Shown: positions 16,592 through 24,789, counted from the first letter of the stretch. The stretch: DNA of 26,287 nt from an uncultured Desulfobacterium sp. (GCA_937124525.1 CAKZLA010000267.1:1-26287); one strand, 5' to 3'. Notes: generated by a model from the letters alone, not told the origin. Numbers and translations: made by a program.

Positions 16592-17546
16592 ATGGAAAAG
16601 AATGGGATGGAATCGGGCACCTTGCGTGCCGGTTTGGATGTGGGTTCCATAACTGCGAAGTTGATCGTCCTGGATGAGGATGACAAGACACTGTTGTCGA
16701 GCAACCAGCTACATCAGCCTGATCAAAAGAGCGTTGGTGAGCGCCGGCTACGGAGACGTGCCTGTTGTTGCGGCGGCATACGATGACGGGTTAAAAAACG
16801 ATCAGCCCGGATTTAAGTTGCAGATACGCCGGATCATTGGTCCGGCCCTGAGCAGCCTCTTGTTTGCCGATGCCATCCATGGCCCATCGCCCTTGCCCCG
16901 TATCGGAATTGTCGGCGAGATTTTTCTCGAATACAACCGGTTCTGTCAGATGGGGGTGGTGGACTGGATGATAGCGCAGGGGGTGGAGGTGAGTGTGCCC
17001 TCCCTGCTTGATTTTGTGATGCAGTATTTTGTCAATGTGCAGGTCAACCGGCATAATCACATTGAGCACAACGGCATCTCCGTGATTAAGCAGATATTCA
17101 TGGAACGTATGGCCGTCAATCGGATTCGTAGCTTTGAGCAGGTGCTTACAGGATTTACCTGCTATGAACCCCGGGCCACCATCCACCAAAAAGCCCACCT
17201 CGCCTCCAATCTCGTGAGCCTTGCCAGTCAGTTCGGGGAGGGATGGTTGATACCGGCTGAAATTGCCGAATATGCAAGGGAGGGAATCTTGAACGTGGTC
17301 TGCCTTCAGCCGTTCGGGTGCATTGCAAACCATGTCATCGCCAAAGGGATCGAGTGGAAGGTCAAGAAACTCTATCCCAAGACAAGCCTCCTGTTCCTTA
17401 ATTTTGATGCAGGCGCCAGTGAGGTGAATATTTTGAACAGGCTTCACTTTATGATCGAAAGCGCCAAGCATCATCACCGATTCAATCTGAAACACCGAGG
17501 CATACAAGCTACTCCACTCAACAGATTGACTTTCAACGCTTTTTGA
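16592..17546 (+). pseudogene. 2-hydroxyacyl-CoA dehydratase activase, internally deleted and frameshifted
   Basis: Two pieces of one large protein in different frames. From ATG 16592 (behind AAAGG) comes the very start of an ASKHA activase, LRAGLDVGSITAKLIVLDED, with its phosphate-binding DxGSxTxK motif. At about 16700 this jumps to another frame that runs to 17546. That part carries C-terminal DUF2229/activase-like sequence: SYISLIKRALVSAGYGDVPV, RIGIVGEIFLEYN, VCLQPFGCIANHVIAKG and LNFDAGASEVNILNRL. Intact members are around 1000 residues or more; here the whole ATPase domain after ~35 residues and the middle of the protein are missing, about two-thirds of the gene. The two ends flank one out-of-frame deletion joint. 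The tail overlaps coaE by 14 bp and its last ~30 residues look non-native. The product cannot be a working activase. Confidence 0.85.
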
Positions 17547-18126
17547 GCTGTTCCCAAACTGCTTCAATCTGTTGTTGGGTATATGCAAGGTCCTTGGTAT
17601 TATCCACCACAAAATCGGCAAACTGTAGCTTTTCATCTATGGCTAGCTGGGCTTTAAGAATATTAGCCGCCTCTTCCTGGCTGATGCCATCCCGGTTGGC
17701 CAGACGTTCTATCTGCACCTCGGCCGGCACATGGATAACCAGCAACTTATCAAACAGATACTGGAGATTCAGTTCAATGAGCAGCGGCACCGCCACTTGA
17801 ATAATTGCCTCTGGGTCTTTCTTTGAAATTGCCTCCACCTGCTCAAAAAAGGCTTCATAAATCGGTGGATGGGTAAAGCCTTCAAGTTTTTTTCGCTTTT
17901 CCATGTCACCAAAAACAATATCTGACATTTTCTTTCGATCCAGGAAACCATCTTCAGCCAACACCTGACGACCAAAGTAGTCCACAATTTTCGCCAACCC
18001 CGGGGTTCCGGGTTCAACCACCTGCCGGGCAATCAAATCAAAATCAATTAACGGCGAGCCTAATTCACCCAGCATTTTTGAAACCGTACTTTTACCACTG
18101 GCAATGCCGCCGGTTACCCCCAGCAA
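17533..18126 (-). CDS. coaE: dephospho-CoA kinase
   Basis: Final step of coenzyme A synthesis: dephospho-CoA + ATP to CoA, cytosolic. At 197 aa it is of normal length. The P-loop GVTGGIASGKST (residues 3-14) is followed by the substrate region PLIDFDLIARQVVEPGTPGL, the lid/HPxI motif THPPI, and the late RLANRDGISQEEA helix. The start is TTG at 18126, because the G-rich GGGGGAG seven bases upstream is the only ribosome site and the family begins right at this point. The start region lies inside the 3' end of the DUF169 gene (35-bp overlap), next to a G11 run. The two are probably co-transcribed, with coupled translation. Confidence 0.93.
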   Translation of the reverse strand: MLGVTGGIASGKSTVSKMLGELGSPLIDFDLIARQVVEPGTPGLAKIVDYFGRQVLAEDGFLDRKKMSDIVFGDMEKRKKLEGFTHPPIYEAFFEQVEAISKKDPEAIIQVAVPLLIELNLQYLFDKLLVIHVPAEVQIERLANRDGISQEEAANILKAQLAIDEKLQFADFVVDNTKDLAYTQQQIEAVWEQLKKR

Positions 18127-18940
18127 AAAATGCTCCCCCCCCCCCTCTGATTTTTTGCATCATCTCATCAAGTCCCAGATAGGCGGGTGGAAACACCTGG
18201 GTGACATCACATTCAGCCCCGGCAAAACTGATGGGATAGCGTACGCCCCGTCGATAAAGTGCCTCCAATCCGGAAAGCGCCTTTTCCATCAAAGCTGCTG
18301 GCACCGCCATCACCATTTCATCATCCTGGGCATGGCCATAGCGACGTTCTCCGTAGCAGGGAATGCCCACCGACGCTTTCCCGGTCTCATAACAACGAAC
18401 AATGGCATCGGAACAAGAGGACTCACCCACGCAGGCAAACTGCATGACTTCGTAGTCACAGAACTGCAAGGCATTGATCAACATCATTATCTGGGCCGGA
18501 TTGGCATAAATCAAAACAATATCCGGAGTAAAAGGGTTGTAAACCAACGGTGCCATTACCAGGGCTTCATATTTCCCCAAAGGAAGACGTGGAATGGCCG
18601 CTTCAAATTTACGGCCATCGGCTTTGGTGGCCACCCAGACAATATTTCTAAACGTGCCATCCTTATGGGTTTCGGGCAATTCTCTCAAGCCCAGAATCGA
18701 AGAACAGGAAGAAAAGAGAAAATCATCAAGATCCGCCCCCACACTCCAATCAAAATTACGCACCAGATTAATCATCTGACACATGGTCATTTTACTCTGG
18801 GGACGTCGAAGAAAGGGAATGTTTTCAAGGTCCTCTTTTTTCTCCAACATCTTAAAGGCCACGGGAAATGATTTTAAGCGAAGAAGCCGCTCAAACCGTC
18901 TGATTGTTTTTTCCCAATCTTGTTTATCTTCATTCTGCAT
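18092..18940 (-). CDS. DUF169 (ArCR, COG2043) family protein with an out-of-register C-terminus
   Basis: A cytosolic protein of a family common in anaerobes and archaea; its function is not known to me. The start is ATG 18940 because AGGAGG lies eight bases upstream; a longer GTG start would include that site. Family-like segments include PVAFKMLEKKEDL near the N-terminus, a Cys-containing CQMINLVRNFDWSVG, the QFACVGESSCSDAI stretch, and CYGERRYGHAQDDEMVMAVP. The last ~20 residues (GGGGAFFAGGNRRHCQW) are CoaE-coding DNA read in another frame after a run of eleven G. A tract one base longer would stop the protein after about eight residues past the tract; one base shorter would fuse it in frame to CoaE. 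The true C-terminus is therefore uncertain. Confidence 0.75.
   Translation of the reverse strand: MQNEDKQDWEKTIRRFERLLRLKSFPVAFKMLEKKEDLENIPFLRRPQSKMTMCQMINLVRNFDWSVGADLDDFLFSSCSSILGLRELPETHKDGTFRNIVWVATKADGRKFEAAIPRLPLGKYEALVMAPLVYNPFTPDIVLIYANPAQIMMLINALQFCDYEVMQFACVGESSCSDAIVRCYETGKASVGIPCYGERRYGHAQDDEMVMAVPAALMEKALSGLEALYRRGVRYPISFAGAECDVTQVFPPAYLGLDEMMQKIRGGGGAFFAGGNRRHCQW
18135..18145. repeat. C11/G11 homopolymer at the DUF169-coaE junction
   Basis: Eleven C on the plus strand, G11 in the coding strand. The run serves as part of the coaE ribosome site (GGGGGAG) and at the same time sets the reading frame of the DUF169 C-terminus, so its length decides how one gene ends and how the next begins. 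Confidence 0.9.
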
Positions 18941-19062
18941 GATTAATGCCTCCTTGAGCACTGTTAAGACGCAATGGGCCGTTGTTTTGTATTAACCTGT
19001 TTCGGTGGTATGTGATATTTTAACCATTGGCGTTATCAATGACGTTTTAAATTCGCACCGGT

Positions 19063-19089
19063 ATGGGGTGGGATAATTCAACACCCCAT
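19063..19089 (-). terminator. weak hairpin after the PHP-domain gene
   Basis: An 8-bp perfect inverted repeat, ATGGGGTG 19063-19070 and CACCCCAT 19082-19089, with an 11-base loop, 46 bp past the stop of the PHP gene. It has no run of T after it on the minus strand, so it may be a Rho-dependent end or RNA-stabilising hairpin instead of a true intrinsic terminator. Confidence 0.35.
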
Positions 19090-19134
19090 TCCCCATGTTA
19101 CGGATAGCACAATAAATCAGGATAATGATGAATC

Positions 19135-20328
19135 TTAGCGAAAAATAACCGGGTGGTATTTGCCCGTTTTCAATGCGGCCAGCAACGCTTCTTCACCATT
19201 AATGATCTCATCAAAAGCGGTGGCATAAACCCCAACAGTTGAGACGTCATGGGCGTCACTGCCCCCGGTTGATGGCAAGCCAAGCCCTTTTGCCACATCC
19301 TGGGATAATTTATTTTCGGTGTCCGTGACCTTACCGTTTAAGGTTTCCACCCCATCAACCCACTTAAACATTTCCCGGGCCATGGCACTGTCCGGCGTTA
19401 GCCCGACGTCATCGGCCCCAAAGGTCAAAAACCCACGAAACGGATGGGCCGCAACGATAAACCCACCCACAGCAGCAACCCGTTTTTTGAGTTCCGCAAG
19501 CTTGATAATCCCCTGGATATCTTCATCAAAACCAAATACCAATATATCCCCTTGTTCCGTGATAATCTCATTGGCCCGCAACACCAGAAAATCATGTTTT
19601 TCACGCAGGGCCTGCACCGCATCTGCTGACCAGACATGGTTATGATCTGTCAGACAAATACCCTGCAAACCAATGCGTTTTGCCTCTTTGATCATGGCAT
19701 CCACAGAGTCCGACGCACAGGGTGAGGCAGGTGAAGTATGAAGATGCATATCAATGATAAAATTGTCCTGGCCAGAATGATTTTTTCCGGAAGTCACGGG
19801 GGATTCCACCCGTGTAGACGATTTTACGGGAGCCGCATCCCCCCCAGCACCTCCAGGGACAGGACAGAGCACTTCTTTGTGATTTTCCATAACAACAGAT
19901 GATTGAGAAAGCGGCACCTTTTCATCATTGAGCATAAATTGTTTAAACGTAAGCTCAGGATTATCTTTCTGGGCCTCCTGCCAACCCAACAATTTAATAG
20001 TTTCCCGCACCCCATGGGCACACTCAATAAAAAGGTTGGCAAAATGGCGACAAGAGTGCCGCCCAATGGTTTTATGAATTTTATCATCAATACCAGCCCC
20101 AAGACAAAACCCTTCGGCTTCGTTGAGAAAATCTATGGCCCGGGGACATTCCGGCGTTGTCCAGCGCAGCCATCGTCCCTTGACCCCGGAGCAGATTAAA
20201 TCGCTGATATTGACCTTAAAGTCCAGTTCCAGGCTGTAGATGGAATCATCCAGAATGCCATGCACCTCAAGGGTTTCCTGGTCCAAACGAGCCACATCAA
20301 CTACTTTATTACGCATAAAATCAAACAT
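19135..20328 (-). CDS. DUF2889-like domain fused to a PHP metal-dependent phosphoesterase
   Basis: A two-domain cytosolic protein of 397 aa. The C-terminal half (from ~190) is a PHP domain with metal ligands in place: HLHTS (195-199), LTDHN (~229), the Glu of RANEII (~254), VAAHPF (His295) and GGSDAH (357-360). Such enzymes hydrolyse phosphoesters of small molecules or nucleic acids; the substrate is not evident. Residues ~1-120 look like DUF2889 (HGILDDSIYSLELDF, HSCRHFANLFIECAHGV). The two are joined by a ~40-residue Gly/Pro/Ser/Lys linker. The start is ATG 20328 because AAGGAGG is six bases before it; it shares its A with the TGA of the previous gene (TGATG), so translation is coupled. The N-terminal domain resembles the preceding 171-aa protein. 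Confidence 0.8.
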   Translation of the reverse strand: MFDFMRNKVVDVARLDQETLEVHGILDDSIYSLELDFKVNISDLICSGVKGRWLRWTTPECPRAIDFLNEAEGFCLGAGIDDKIHKTIGRHSCRHFANLFIECAHGVRETIKLLGWQEAQKDNPELTFKQFMLNDEKVPLSQSSVVMENHKEVLCPVPGGAGGDAAPVKSSTRVESPVTSGKNHSGQDNFIIDMHLHTSPASPCASDSVDAMIKEAKRIGLQGICLTDHNHVWSADAVQALREKHDFLVLRANEIITEQGDILVFGFDEDIQGIIKLAELKKRVAAVGGFIVAAHPFRGFLTFGADDVGLTPDSAMAREMFKWVDGVETLNGKVTDTENKLSQDVAKGLGLPSTGGSDAHDVSTVGVYATAFDEIINGEEALLAALKTGKYHPVIFR

Positions 20329-20843
20329 CACACCCCTCCTTGGGCCTTCTCAGATTCGAGTTCAGCAACCAATGGGGTCCCTTTGGCAAACGCAGCACAG
20401 CGATCATAGAGGCGGATACTTTTTTTGACCATATTTGAATAGAATAAGACCTTACCGGGTTCGTCATCAGGGGCTTTTTGAAGCACTTTTCGGGTCAATG
20501 TCAAGATCACTCCGTGACAACACTCTTCCACCATATAGACGATCTGTTGATTTTTTTCCTCTTCACCCATCAATCCCTTAATGATTTTCAACATACCAGC
20601 AGCAACCCGCACCCCGATCACCGCTTGCAGGCGCTGGTCAAGGTCTTCAATTTCTCCGAAATAGGCGTGCCTGAAATAACCGGATATGGCACAGATCTCC
20701 ATGTCCGGCATTTTCACCTCAATAACCACTTCGGCATCGGTGAGGGTGTCACGCAACCGACACACGGAACGCAGATTGGAACCATTGATCTTTTCAACGC
20801 TGGTATTTCGATTCATGGCAAATTTAAGAATATTGTTCGACAT
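20328..20843 (-). CDS. DUF2889-like protein
   Basis: Conserved protein of 171 aa without signal peptide or membrane segment; function unknown. The pattern LRDTLTDAEVVIEVKMPDMEI then GVRVAAGMLKII then VEECCHGV parallels the N-terminal domain of the next gene: LDDSIYSLELDF, FCLGAGIDDKIH and IECAHGV in the same order and spacing. The two are therefore likely paralogous, arisen by tandem duplication. The ATG at 20843 has a strong AAGGAGG upstream. It sits 34 bp after the DUF6125-like gene and shares a TGATG junction with the PHP-fusion gene. Confidence 0.65.
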   Translation of the reverse strand: MSNNILKFAMNRNTSVEKINGSNLRSVCRLRDTLTDAEVVIEVKMPDMEICAISGYFRHAYFGEIEDLDQRLQAVIGVRVAAGMLKIIKGLMGEEEKNQQIVYMVEECCHGVILTLTRKVLQKAPDDEPGKVLFYSNMVKKSIRLYDRCAAFAKGTPLVAELESEKAQGGV

Positions 20844-20877
20844 GGCAAGGTCTCCTCCTTCCTATTCAACAAGCATT

Positions 20878-21624
20878 CTACTCAACAAGCGTGAACTTCC
20901 AGGCACAGAACCACTCTTCGGGATGTTCGTCCGGAGGACATCCCACGCATTCGGTGACAATGCGCGAATCAATGGTACTGGCAAAATAGGGGTACTCCAC
21001 CAGCCCCACGGATTTGCAGGGATAATCCGCAAGCCCTTTTCGTTTTCTTGCCACCTGAACCCGGCACTCATTCATGCGAAATATAATACAATTTTCACTC
21101 ACATCTTCAATGGATTGTTTGTTGATCAGGGCATACATCCTGAAAGCCAATGCTTTTTTCAGGGCAGGGATTCCCCCCTGTTCCGGTAATTCAAGCAGTT
21201 GTTTAATCCGTTCTGCCTCAAAGGGAGAGTACCTTGTCCAGCAGGAGTCATTGCAGCGTTTGGCATCATTCATGCCATATTTTTTTTCCACTGCCTGGAA
21301 CCAGATTCCGTCGTTGGCCAACCAGTTAATTCCAAGATTCTTAAGCAGATCAATTAACTCCTCACGGGAAAGTGTATGCAGATGGGCAGGCACCCCATCT
21401 TTGATTTCAAAACCAAAAATTTTGGACAGGCGCTTCAACTGGTTTTGGAAACTGGCTCCCCAGACATCGGCCTCAACCTCCATTGCCTTTTCCATGCCCA
21501 GCTGGTGCTCCACCTGGGCAAACCATTGACCATAATGAACCATGGTCCTCCGAAAGGAATCCACAACTCTTTTTATCAACAACGCATCATCTGCCTCTCC
21601 AATAATTTCATCAATCTCGTTCAT
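20878..21624 (-). CDS. DUF6125-like cytosolic protein
   Basis: A 248-aa soluble protein resembling the DUF6125 / L-2-amino-thiazoline-4-carboxylate hydrolase-like group seen often in anaerobes. The clearest part is the C-terminus: NECRVQVARKRKGLADYPCK, then EYPYFASTIDSRI, then ECVGCPPDEHPEEWFCAW, with conserved Cys at each step. A further Cys pair lies in KRCNDSCWTRY. These cysteines could bind metal or substrate; no reaction is known to me. The start ATG 21624 has AAAGGA about eleven bases upstream. It is the first gene of a three-gene unit with the DUF2889-like and PHP-fusion genes. Confidence 0.65.
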   Translation of the reverse strand: MNEIDEIIGEADDALLIKRVVDSFRRTMVHYGQWFAQVEHQLGMEKAMEVEADVWGASFQNQLKRLSKIFGFEIKDGVPAHLHTLSREELIDLLKNLGINWLANDGIWFQAVEKKYGMNDAKRCNDSCWTRYSPFEAERIKQLLELPEQGGIPALKKALAFRMYALINKQSIEDVSENCIIFRMNECRVQVARKRKGLADYPCKSVGLVEYPYFASTIDSRIVTECVGCPPDEHPEEWFCAWKFTLVE

Positions 21625-21745
21625 TGCTCGCTTTTCCTTTCTCTGTTTGACATTTCTACGATGCCATCAGCAGCCGTCTCCGGCCCAGACATCGCTTATA
21701 AAGTTGAGTTCCGTTAATAATACCCCCTTGTCAACAAAACACAAC

Positions 21746-21791
21746 ACCAAATATATACCAGTAAACTACCAGTAAAAAGCCGGTATTTGGT
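21746..21791. promoter_or_regulatory. operator-like repeats upstream of the DUF6125 unit
   Basis: An 8-bp inverted repeat (ACCAAATA 21746-21753, TATTTGGT 21784-21791) encloses a tandem direct repeat TACCAGTAAA at 21756-21765 and 21767-21776, an 11-bp period. It lies 120-170 bp before the start of the minus-strand DUF6125-like gene and 68 bp from the end of the LuxR regulator gene. One helical turn spacing suggests a protein-binding site; the binder is unknown. Confidence 0.35.
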
Positions 21792-21858
21792 ACAAATAAT
21801 CGTCATCCTTTAAAAATAATTTACACTTTCTGAATGAGCTATCTTATTTTCAGGGCTT

Positions 21859-22851
21859 TTAGAACAGCATCAATTGCGATCTTAAATTGACCTTTTTATT
21901 GACCAGACCAATTTTTTTTCTGATATTTTCTCGATGGAACTCCACCGTGCGCAGAGCGATATTGAAAAATTCGGAAATCTCTTTATTGCCACGCCCCTCT
22001 TTAATGAGGTTGGCCACCTGAATTTCCCGGGGTGTCAAATTAAGTAACGGGGATGAAAGTCGTTGTGAAAACGGGGAGACCAGATCTTCCAGATTGGCCT
22101 GTAAAGCAGATAGACAGGCGCGTTGAGAATCGTCCAGACGACTGATATTGAGTTTTTCCAGATGGGGCAATACAAGCTTTTTCATATTGGCCAGCACCTT
22201 ATCCTCAAGCTCGTTTTTGTCATCCTCCCGGGCCTTGAGGATAACCCGTAAAGCGATATTGGCCTCCTCAAGTGTTTTGGATTTCAGATCAAGTTCAGCT
22301 GTACGCTTGATCAGGCCGGCTTCCGCTTTTTTTCGCTCGGCAATCTCAGCGTACAGCCTCTCATTTAAAATGGTCAATTCCCGGGTTCTCTCCACCACAC
22401 GGGCTTCAAGCTGGGAACGGGCCTCAATTAACGCATTTTCAGATTTTTTACGATCCGTAATATCCTTGGTCACATGGACCATACCCACAATATCGTTATT
22501 GTCATCAAATATGGGAGAAGCTGAGATCACGAATGTTTTTCCCATACGCCGGTTTTCCACCTCTATGGTATGGGTCTTAAGGTCGTGCAATACCTTTTCA
22601 ACCGGACAGATACGACAATTTTCATCCATGTCCCATAAAGCTTCATAACACTTGCAATGGGAAATCTGGCTCAGTTCAACCTGAAACCCCTCAAGCAAAG
22701 AGTGGTTGGCTGAAATAATACGTTTATCAAGGTCAAGGATGGTGACGTAGTCATCAATGGCATCAAAGATTCTCCAGCACTGCCCCAGGATTGTGGCGGT
22801 CTCCTTCTTCTCTATGTTTTCAGAAGTTTTTCCACCTTCATAAGCATCCAT
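21859..22851 (-). CDS. PAS-domain LuxR-type transcriptional regulator
   Basis: A 330-aa one-component regulator. A PAS domain (about residues 25-135) is followed by a long coiled coil (about 135-225, starting DITDRKKSENALIEARSQLE) and a LuxR/FixJ helix-turn-helix (about 265-325) with LTPREIQVANLIKEG and ALRTVEFHRENIRKK. The PAS domain has a C-x-C then C-x-x-C cysteine set (HCKCYEALW, NCRICPVEK), frequent in deltaproteobacterial PAS domains and possibly redox- or metal-sensing. There is no kinase or receiver domain. The start ATG 22851 has GGAG five bases before it. It follows nadE by 25 bp on the same strand and is probably co-transcribed with nadE and yigZ. Confidence 0.88.
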   Translation of the reverse strand: MDAYEGGKTSENIEKKETATILGQCWRIFDAIDDYVTILDLDKRIISANHSLLEGFQVELSQISHCKCYEALWDMDENCRICPVEKVLHDLKTHTIEVENRRMGKTFVISASPIFDDNNDIVGMVHVTKDITDRKKSENALIEARSQLEARVVERTRELTILNERLYAEIAERKKAEAGLIKRTAELDLKSKTLEEANIALRVILKAREDDKNELEDKVLANMKKLVLPHLEKLNISRLDDSQRACLSALQANLEDLVSPFSQRLSSPLLNLTPREIQVANLIKEGRGNKEISEFFNIALRTVEFHRENIRKKIGLVNKKVNLRSQLMLF

Positions 22852-22876
22852 ATCTCTCCATTTCCCAAATCTTACG

Positions 22877-23647
22877 CTATAGCTCCCGGGGTATGGTGCA
22901 CACGGGGATGGGCAGCATCTTATGTTGATTGGCCCGGTGAAAGCCCCTGTAAATATCTAACACCTCTTTCTGGCGGGGAGTAATATCCAACTGATTTCCG
23001 GAATTTTCTTCAAAAGTCATGGCCCATTCCAGCTCGGGATAGGTGGCCCCTATCTGGGATTCATCGGTGCGATCATCTTCCCACAATCCATCGGTGGGGG
23101 CTGCCGATAAAATGGCATCATTGACCCCTAAAAAACGGCCCAGGGCATACACCTGGGATTTAAACAGATCCGCAATGGGGGACAGATCCACACCGCCATC
23201 GCCATATTTGGTGTAAAAGCCCACCCCGAAATCCTCCACCTTATTTCCTGTGCCTGCCACCATCATGCGGTGGTGACCGGCAAAGGTATACAAGGTGAGC
23301 ATTCTCAAACGGGACCGGGTGTTTGCCATGGTCAGCCCATCCTGTATGTCCCGGGGCAAAGTGGTTTCCAACGCCTGGAAAGAGGGGGTAAGATCCACGG
23401 TTACACCGGAGACATTGTCATATGTCTCTTCCAGCCATTTAATATGCCCGGTGGAAAGGGCCACCTGGTCAGGTGCCTGGTGAATGGGCATGTTCAACAC
23501 AATTACTTTTTTACCAGTACGTGCGCAAAGGGTGGAGGTGACTGCAGAATCAATTCCTCCAGAGACCCCCACCACAAAGCCTTCAAGGCCTGCGGATTCA
23601 CAATGGGTGCTAAGCCAGTTTTCAATATGTGCTGCTATTTTTTTCAT
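22877..23647 (-). CDS. nadE: NAD(+) synthase, ammonia-dependent type
   Basis: Last step of NAD synthesis: nicotinate adenine dinucleotide + ATP + ammonia to NAD, cytosolic. It is 256 aa from ATG 23647, chosen because AGGAGAAAAC directly precedes it; the upstream TTG is less likely. The PP-loop is GVSGGIDSAV (Ser29-Ser34). Downstream are ANTRSRLRMLTLYTFA, VAGTGNKVEDFGVGFYTKYGDGG (written here only as the GTGNKVED and KYGDG motifs matter), SPIADLFKSQV and the PTDGLWEDDRTDE loop, all family markers. There is no glutaminase domain, so ammonia must come from solution or a separate amidotransferase. It lies 14 bp after yigZ and before the PAS/LuxR gene. Confidence 0.93.
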   Translation of the reverse strand: MKKIAAHIENWLSTHCESAGLEGFVVGVSGGIDSAVTSTLCARTGKKVIVLNMPIHQAPDQVALSTGHIKWLEETYDNVSGVTVDLTPSFQALETTLPRDIQDGLTMANTRSRLRMLTLYTFAGHHRMMVAGTGNKVEDFGVGFYTKYGDGGVDLSPIADLFKSQVYALGRFLGVNDAILSAAPTDGLWEDDRTDESQIGATYPELEWAMTFEENSGNQLDITPRQKEVLDIYRGFHRANQHKMLPIPVCTIPREL

Positions 23648-23661
23648 GTTTTCTCCTATAT

Positions 23662-24291
23662 TTAACAATCCTGAGCCTCAGAGTCCAGGGGACCTTCAAA
23701 GGTCAGTTTTCCCCCATCCTGATATTCTGTCAACAGTCTTTCCAGTTCCGGGGCACGATGGGCTTCCACCTCCACCCCATGGGTCACCTGGTCTGTGTAA
23801 TCCGTTTCGGCGATGACCACCCCATAATTATTTAATTGATACAGCAACGTATCGTTAAAGGCATAGGGCAAGGTGACCTGGTAAGAATTAATTTTTACAA
23901 GTTTCATCAGCTTTTCCAGGGCCACCGCGGATTCCACCGCCTCTGCATAGGCCTCAATGAGCCCCCGGATGCCAAGCTTGACACCGCCGAAATATCGCGT
24001 CACCACGGCCACAATCTGGGTCATATGATGGCTTTGCAACACGTTGAGCATGGGTTTGCCAGCGGTTCCGGAGGGTTCTCCATTGTCAGAGCTATGAAAG
24101 GTCTCCCCCCGTTCACCCACAATATATGCCCAGCAATTATGGGTGGCGGTCTTATGTTCCGATGCAATGGAGGAGATAAAAACTTTGGCGTCTTCCATGG
24201 AATCCACCTGGGAAAGGGCACAAATAAAGGTGGATCGTTTAATTTTTATCTCCCGGAATCTTGGCACTTTCACTGAATAAAAATATTCCAT
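23662..24291 (-). CDS. yigZ: YigZ/IMPACT (UPF0029) family protein
   Basis: A 209-aa conserved cytosolic protein. The N-terminal IMPACT domain (about 1-125) shows KIKRSTFIC, ATHNCWAYIVG, SSDNGEPSGTAGKPML and VTRYFGGVKLGIRGLI, all characteristic. The C-terminal ~80 residues form the small ferredoxin-like DUF1949-type domain (VTLPYAFNDTLLYQLNNYG). The exact function is not settled; the eukaryotic relative regulates translation stress signalling. The ATG at 24291 fits the family's start near the K-x-S-x-F motif. It is the first gene of the yigZ-nadE-PAS/LuxR unit. Confidence 0.9.
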   Translation of the reverse strand: MEYFYSVKVPRFREIKIKRSTFICALSQVDSMEDAKVFISSIASEHKTATHNCWAYIVGERGETFHSSDNGEPSGTAGKPMLNVLQSHHMTQIVAVVTRYFGGVKLGIRGLIEAYAEAVESAVALEKLMKLVKINSYQVTLPYAFNDTLLYQLNNYGVVIAETDYTDQVTHGVEVEAHRAPELERLLTEYQDGGKLTFEGPLDSEAQDC

Positions 24292-24789
24292 GGCAGTCCT
24301 ACCTTTATATTAACGGGCTTGGTCTATCATTTCAGCCAGTGTGCGGCTGGAATCACAGCAATTTTAATCTTGACTCAAAATCTGGCAGAGCTCCTTGAGC
24401 TACCTCGAATACCCCCAATTAAAATGGCTGCTGAAATCAAATGTATACTTTTAAAACAGCCGGAACAGAAAAGCAAGAAAAACGCTAATAAAGCAAGACT
24501 GACACCGCTCTTCCAGAAAAAAGTCCCAGAAAATTTGATCATAGGTCTTAGAAAGCAAGCCCCAAATTAAAATGGGGGAACCATCTTGATACCACGATGG
24601 TTCCCCCACATTTATTCAACAAAACATGCGTGCAGGTGCAACTCTAATTTTGGATTCAAAATCCAGGAGGAGTCAAAGCCTGTTTAAAAATTATCAGGCT
24701 CTCAGGCTTGAACGCCCCCGAACAGTCAAAGTTAAAATTACTCAAATATACCTGAATTATATTCATTATATTACTACTATATCTACAAC
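24292..24789. other. 498-bp intergenic stretch; a terminator hairpin but no convincing gene
   Basis: The only sizeable plus-strand frame (24319-24570) lacks a ribosome site, is Lys-rich and low in complexity, and is not credited. The sequence CCAATTAAAATGG-like appears twice (near 24414 and 24561). A short palindrome TGGATTCAAAATCCA is seen near 24652-24666. The stretch should hold the promoter of the minus-strand yigZ unit and the 3' untranslated region of the carboxylase gene. Confidence 0.5.
24574..24607 (-). terminator. strong hairpin terminator after the carboxylase subunit gene
   Basis: A perfect 12-bp stem: GGGGGAACCATC 24574-24585 and GATGGTTCCCCC 24596-24607, 10-base loop. On the minus strand it is followed by ATTTTAATTT, which fits an intrinsic terminator for the carboxylase gene ending 182 bp earlier. 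On the plus strand the follow-up is ACATTTATTC, less convincing. An overlapping alternative stem CCCCA/TGGGG (24560-24564 with 24573-24577) shares the G run. Confidence 0.55.

Noticed and set aside
16791..17636. 281-codon minus-strand ORF
   Set aside because: Antisense shadow of the activase remnant; the plus-strand frame carries clear activase motifs.
18104..18871. 255-codon plus-strand ORF
   Set aside because: Antisense to the DUF169 gene, no ribosome site, composition unlike a protein.
24319..24570. 83-codon plus-strand ORF in the intergenic stretch
   Set aside because: No Shine-Dalgarno, Lys-rich low-complexity product, runs into the terminator hairpin.
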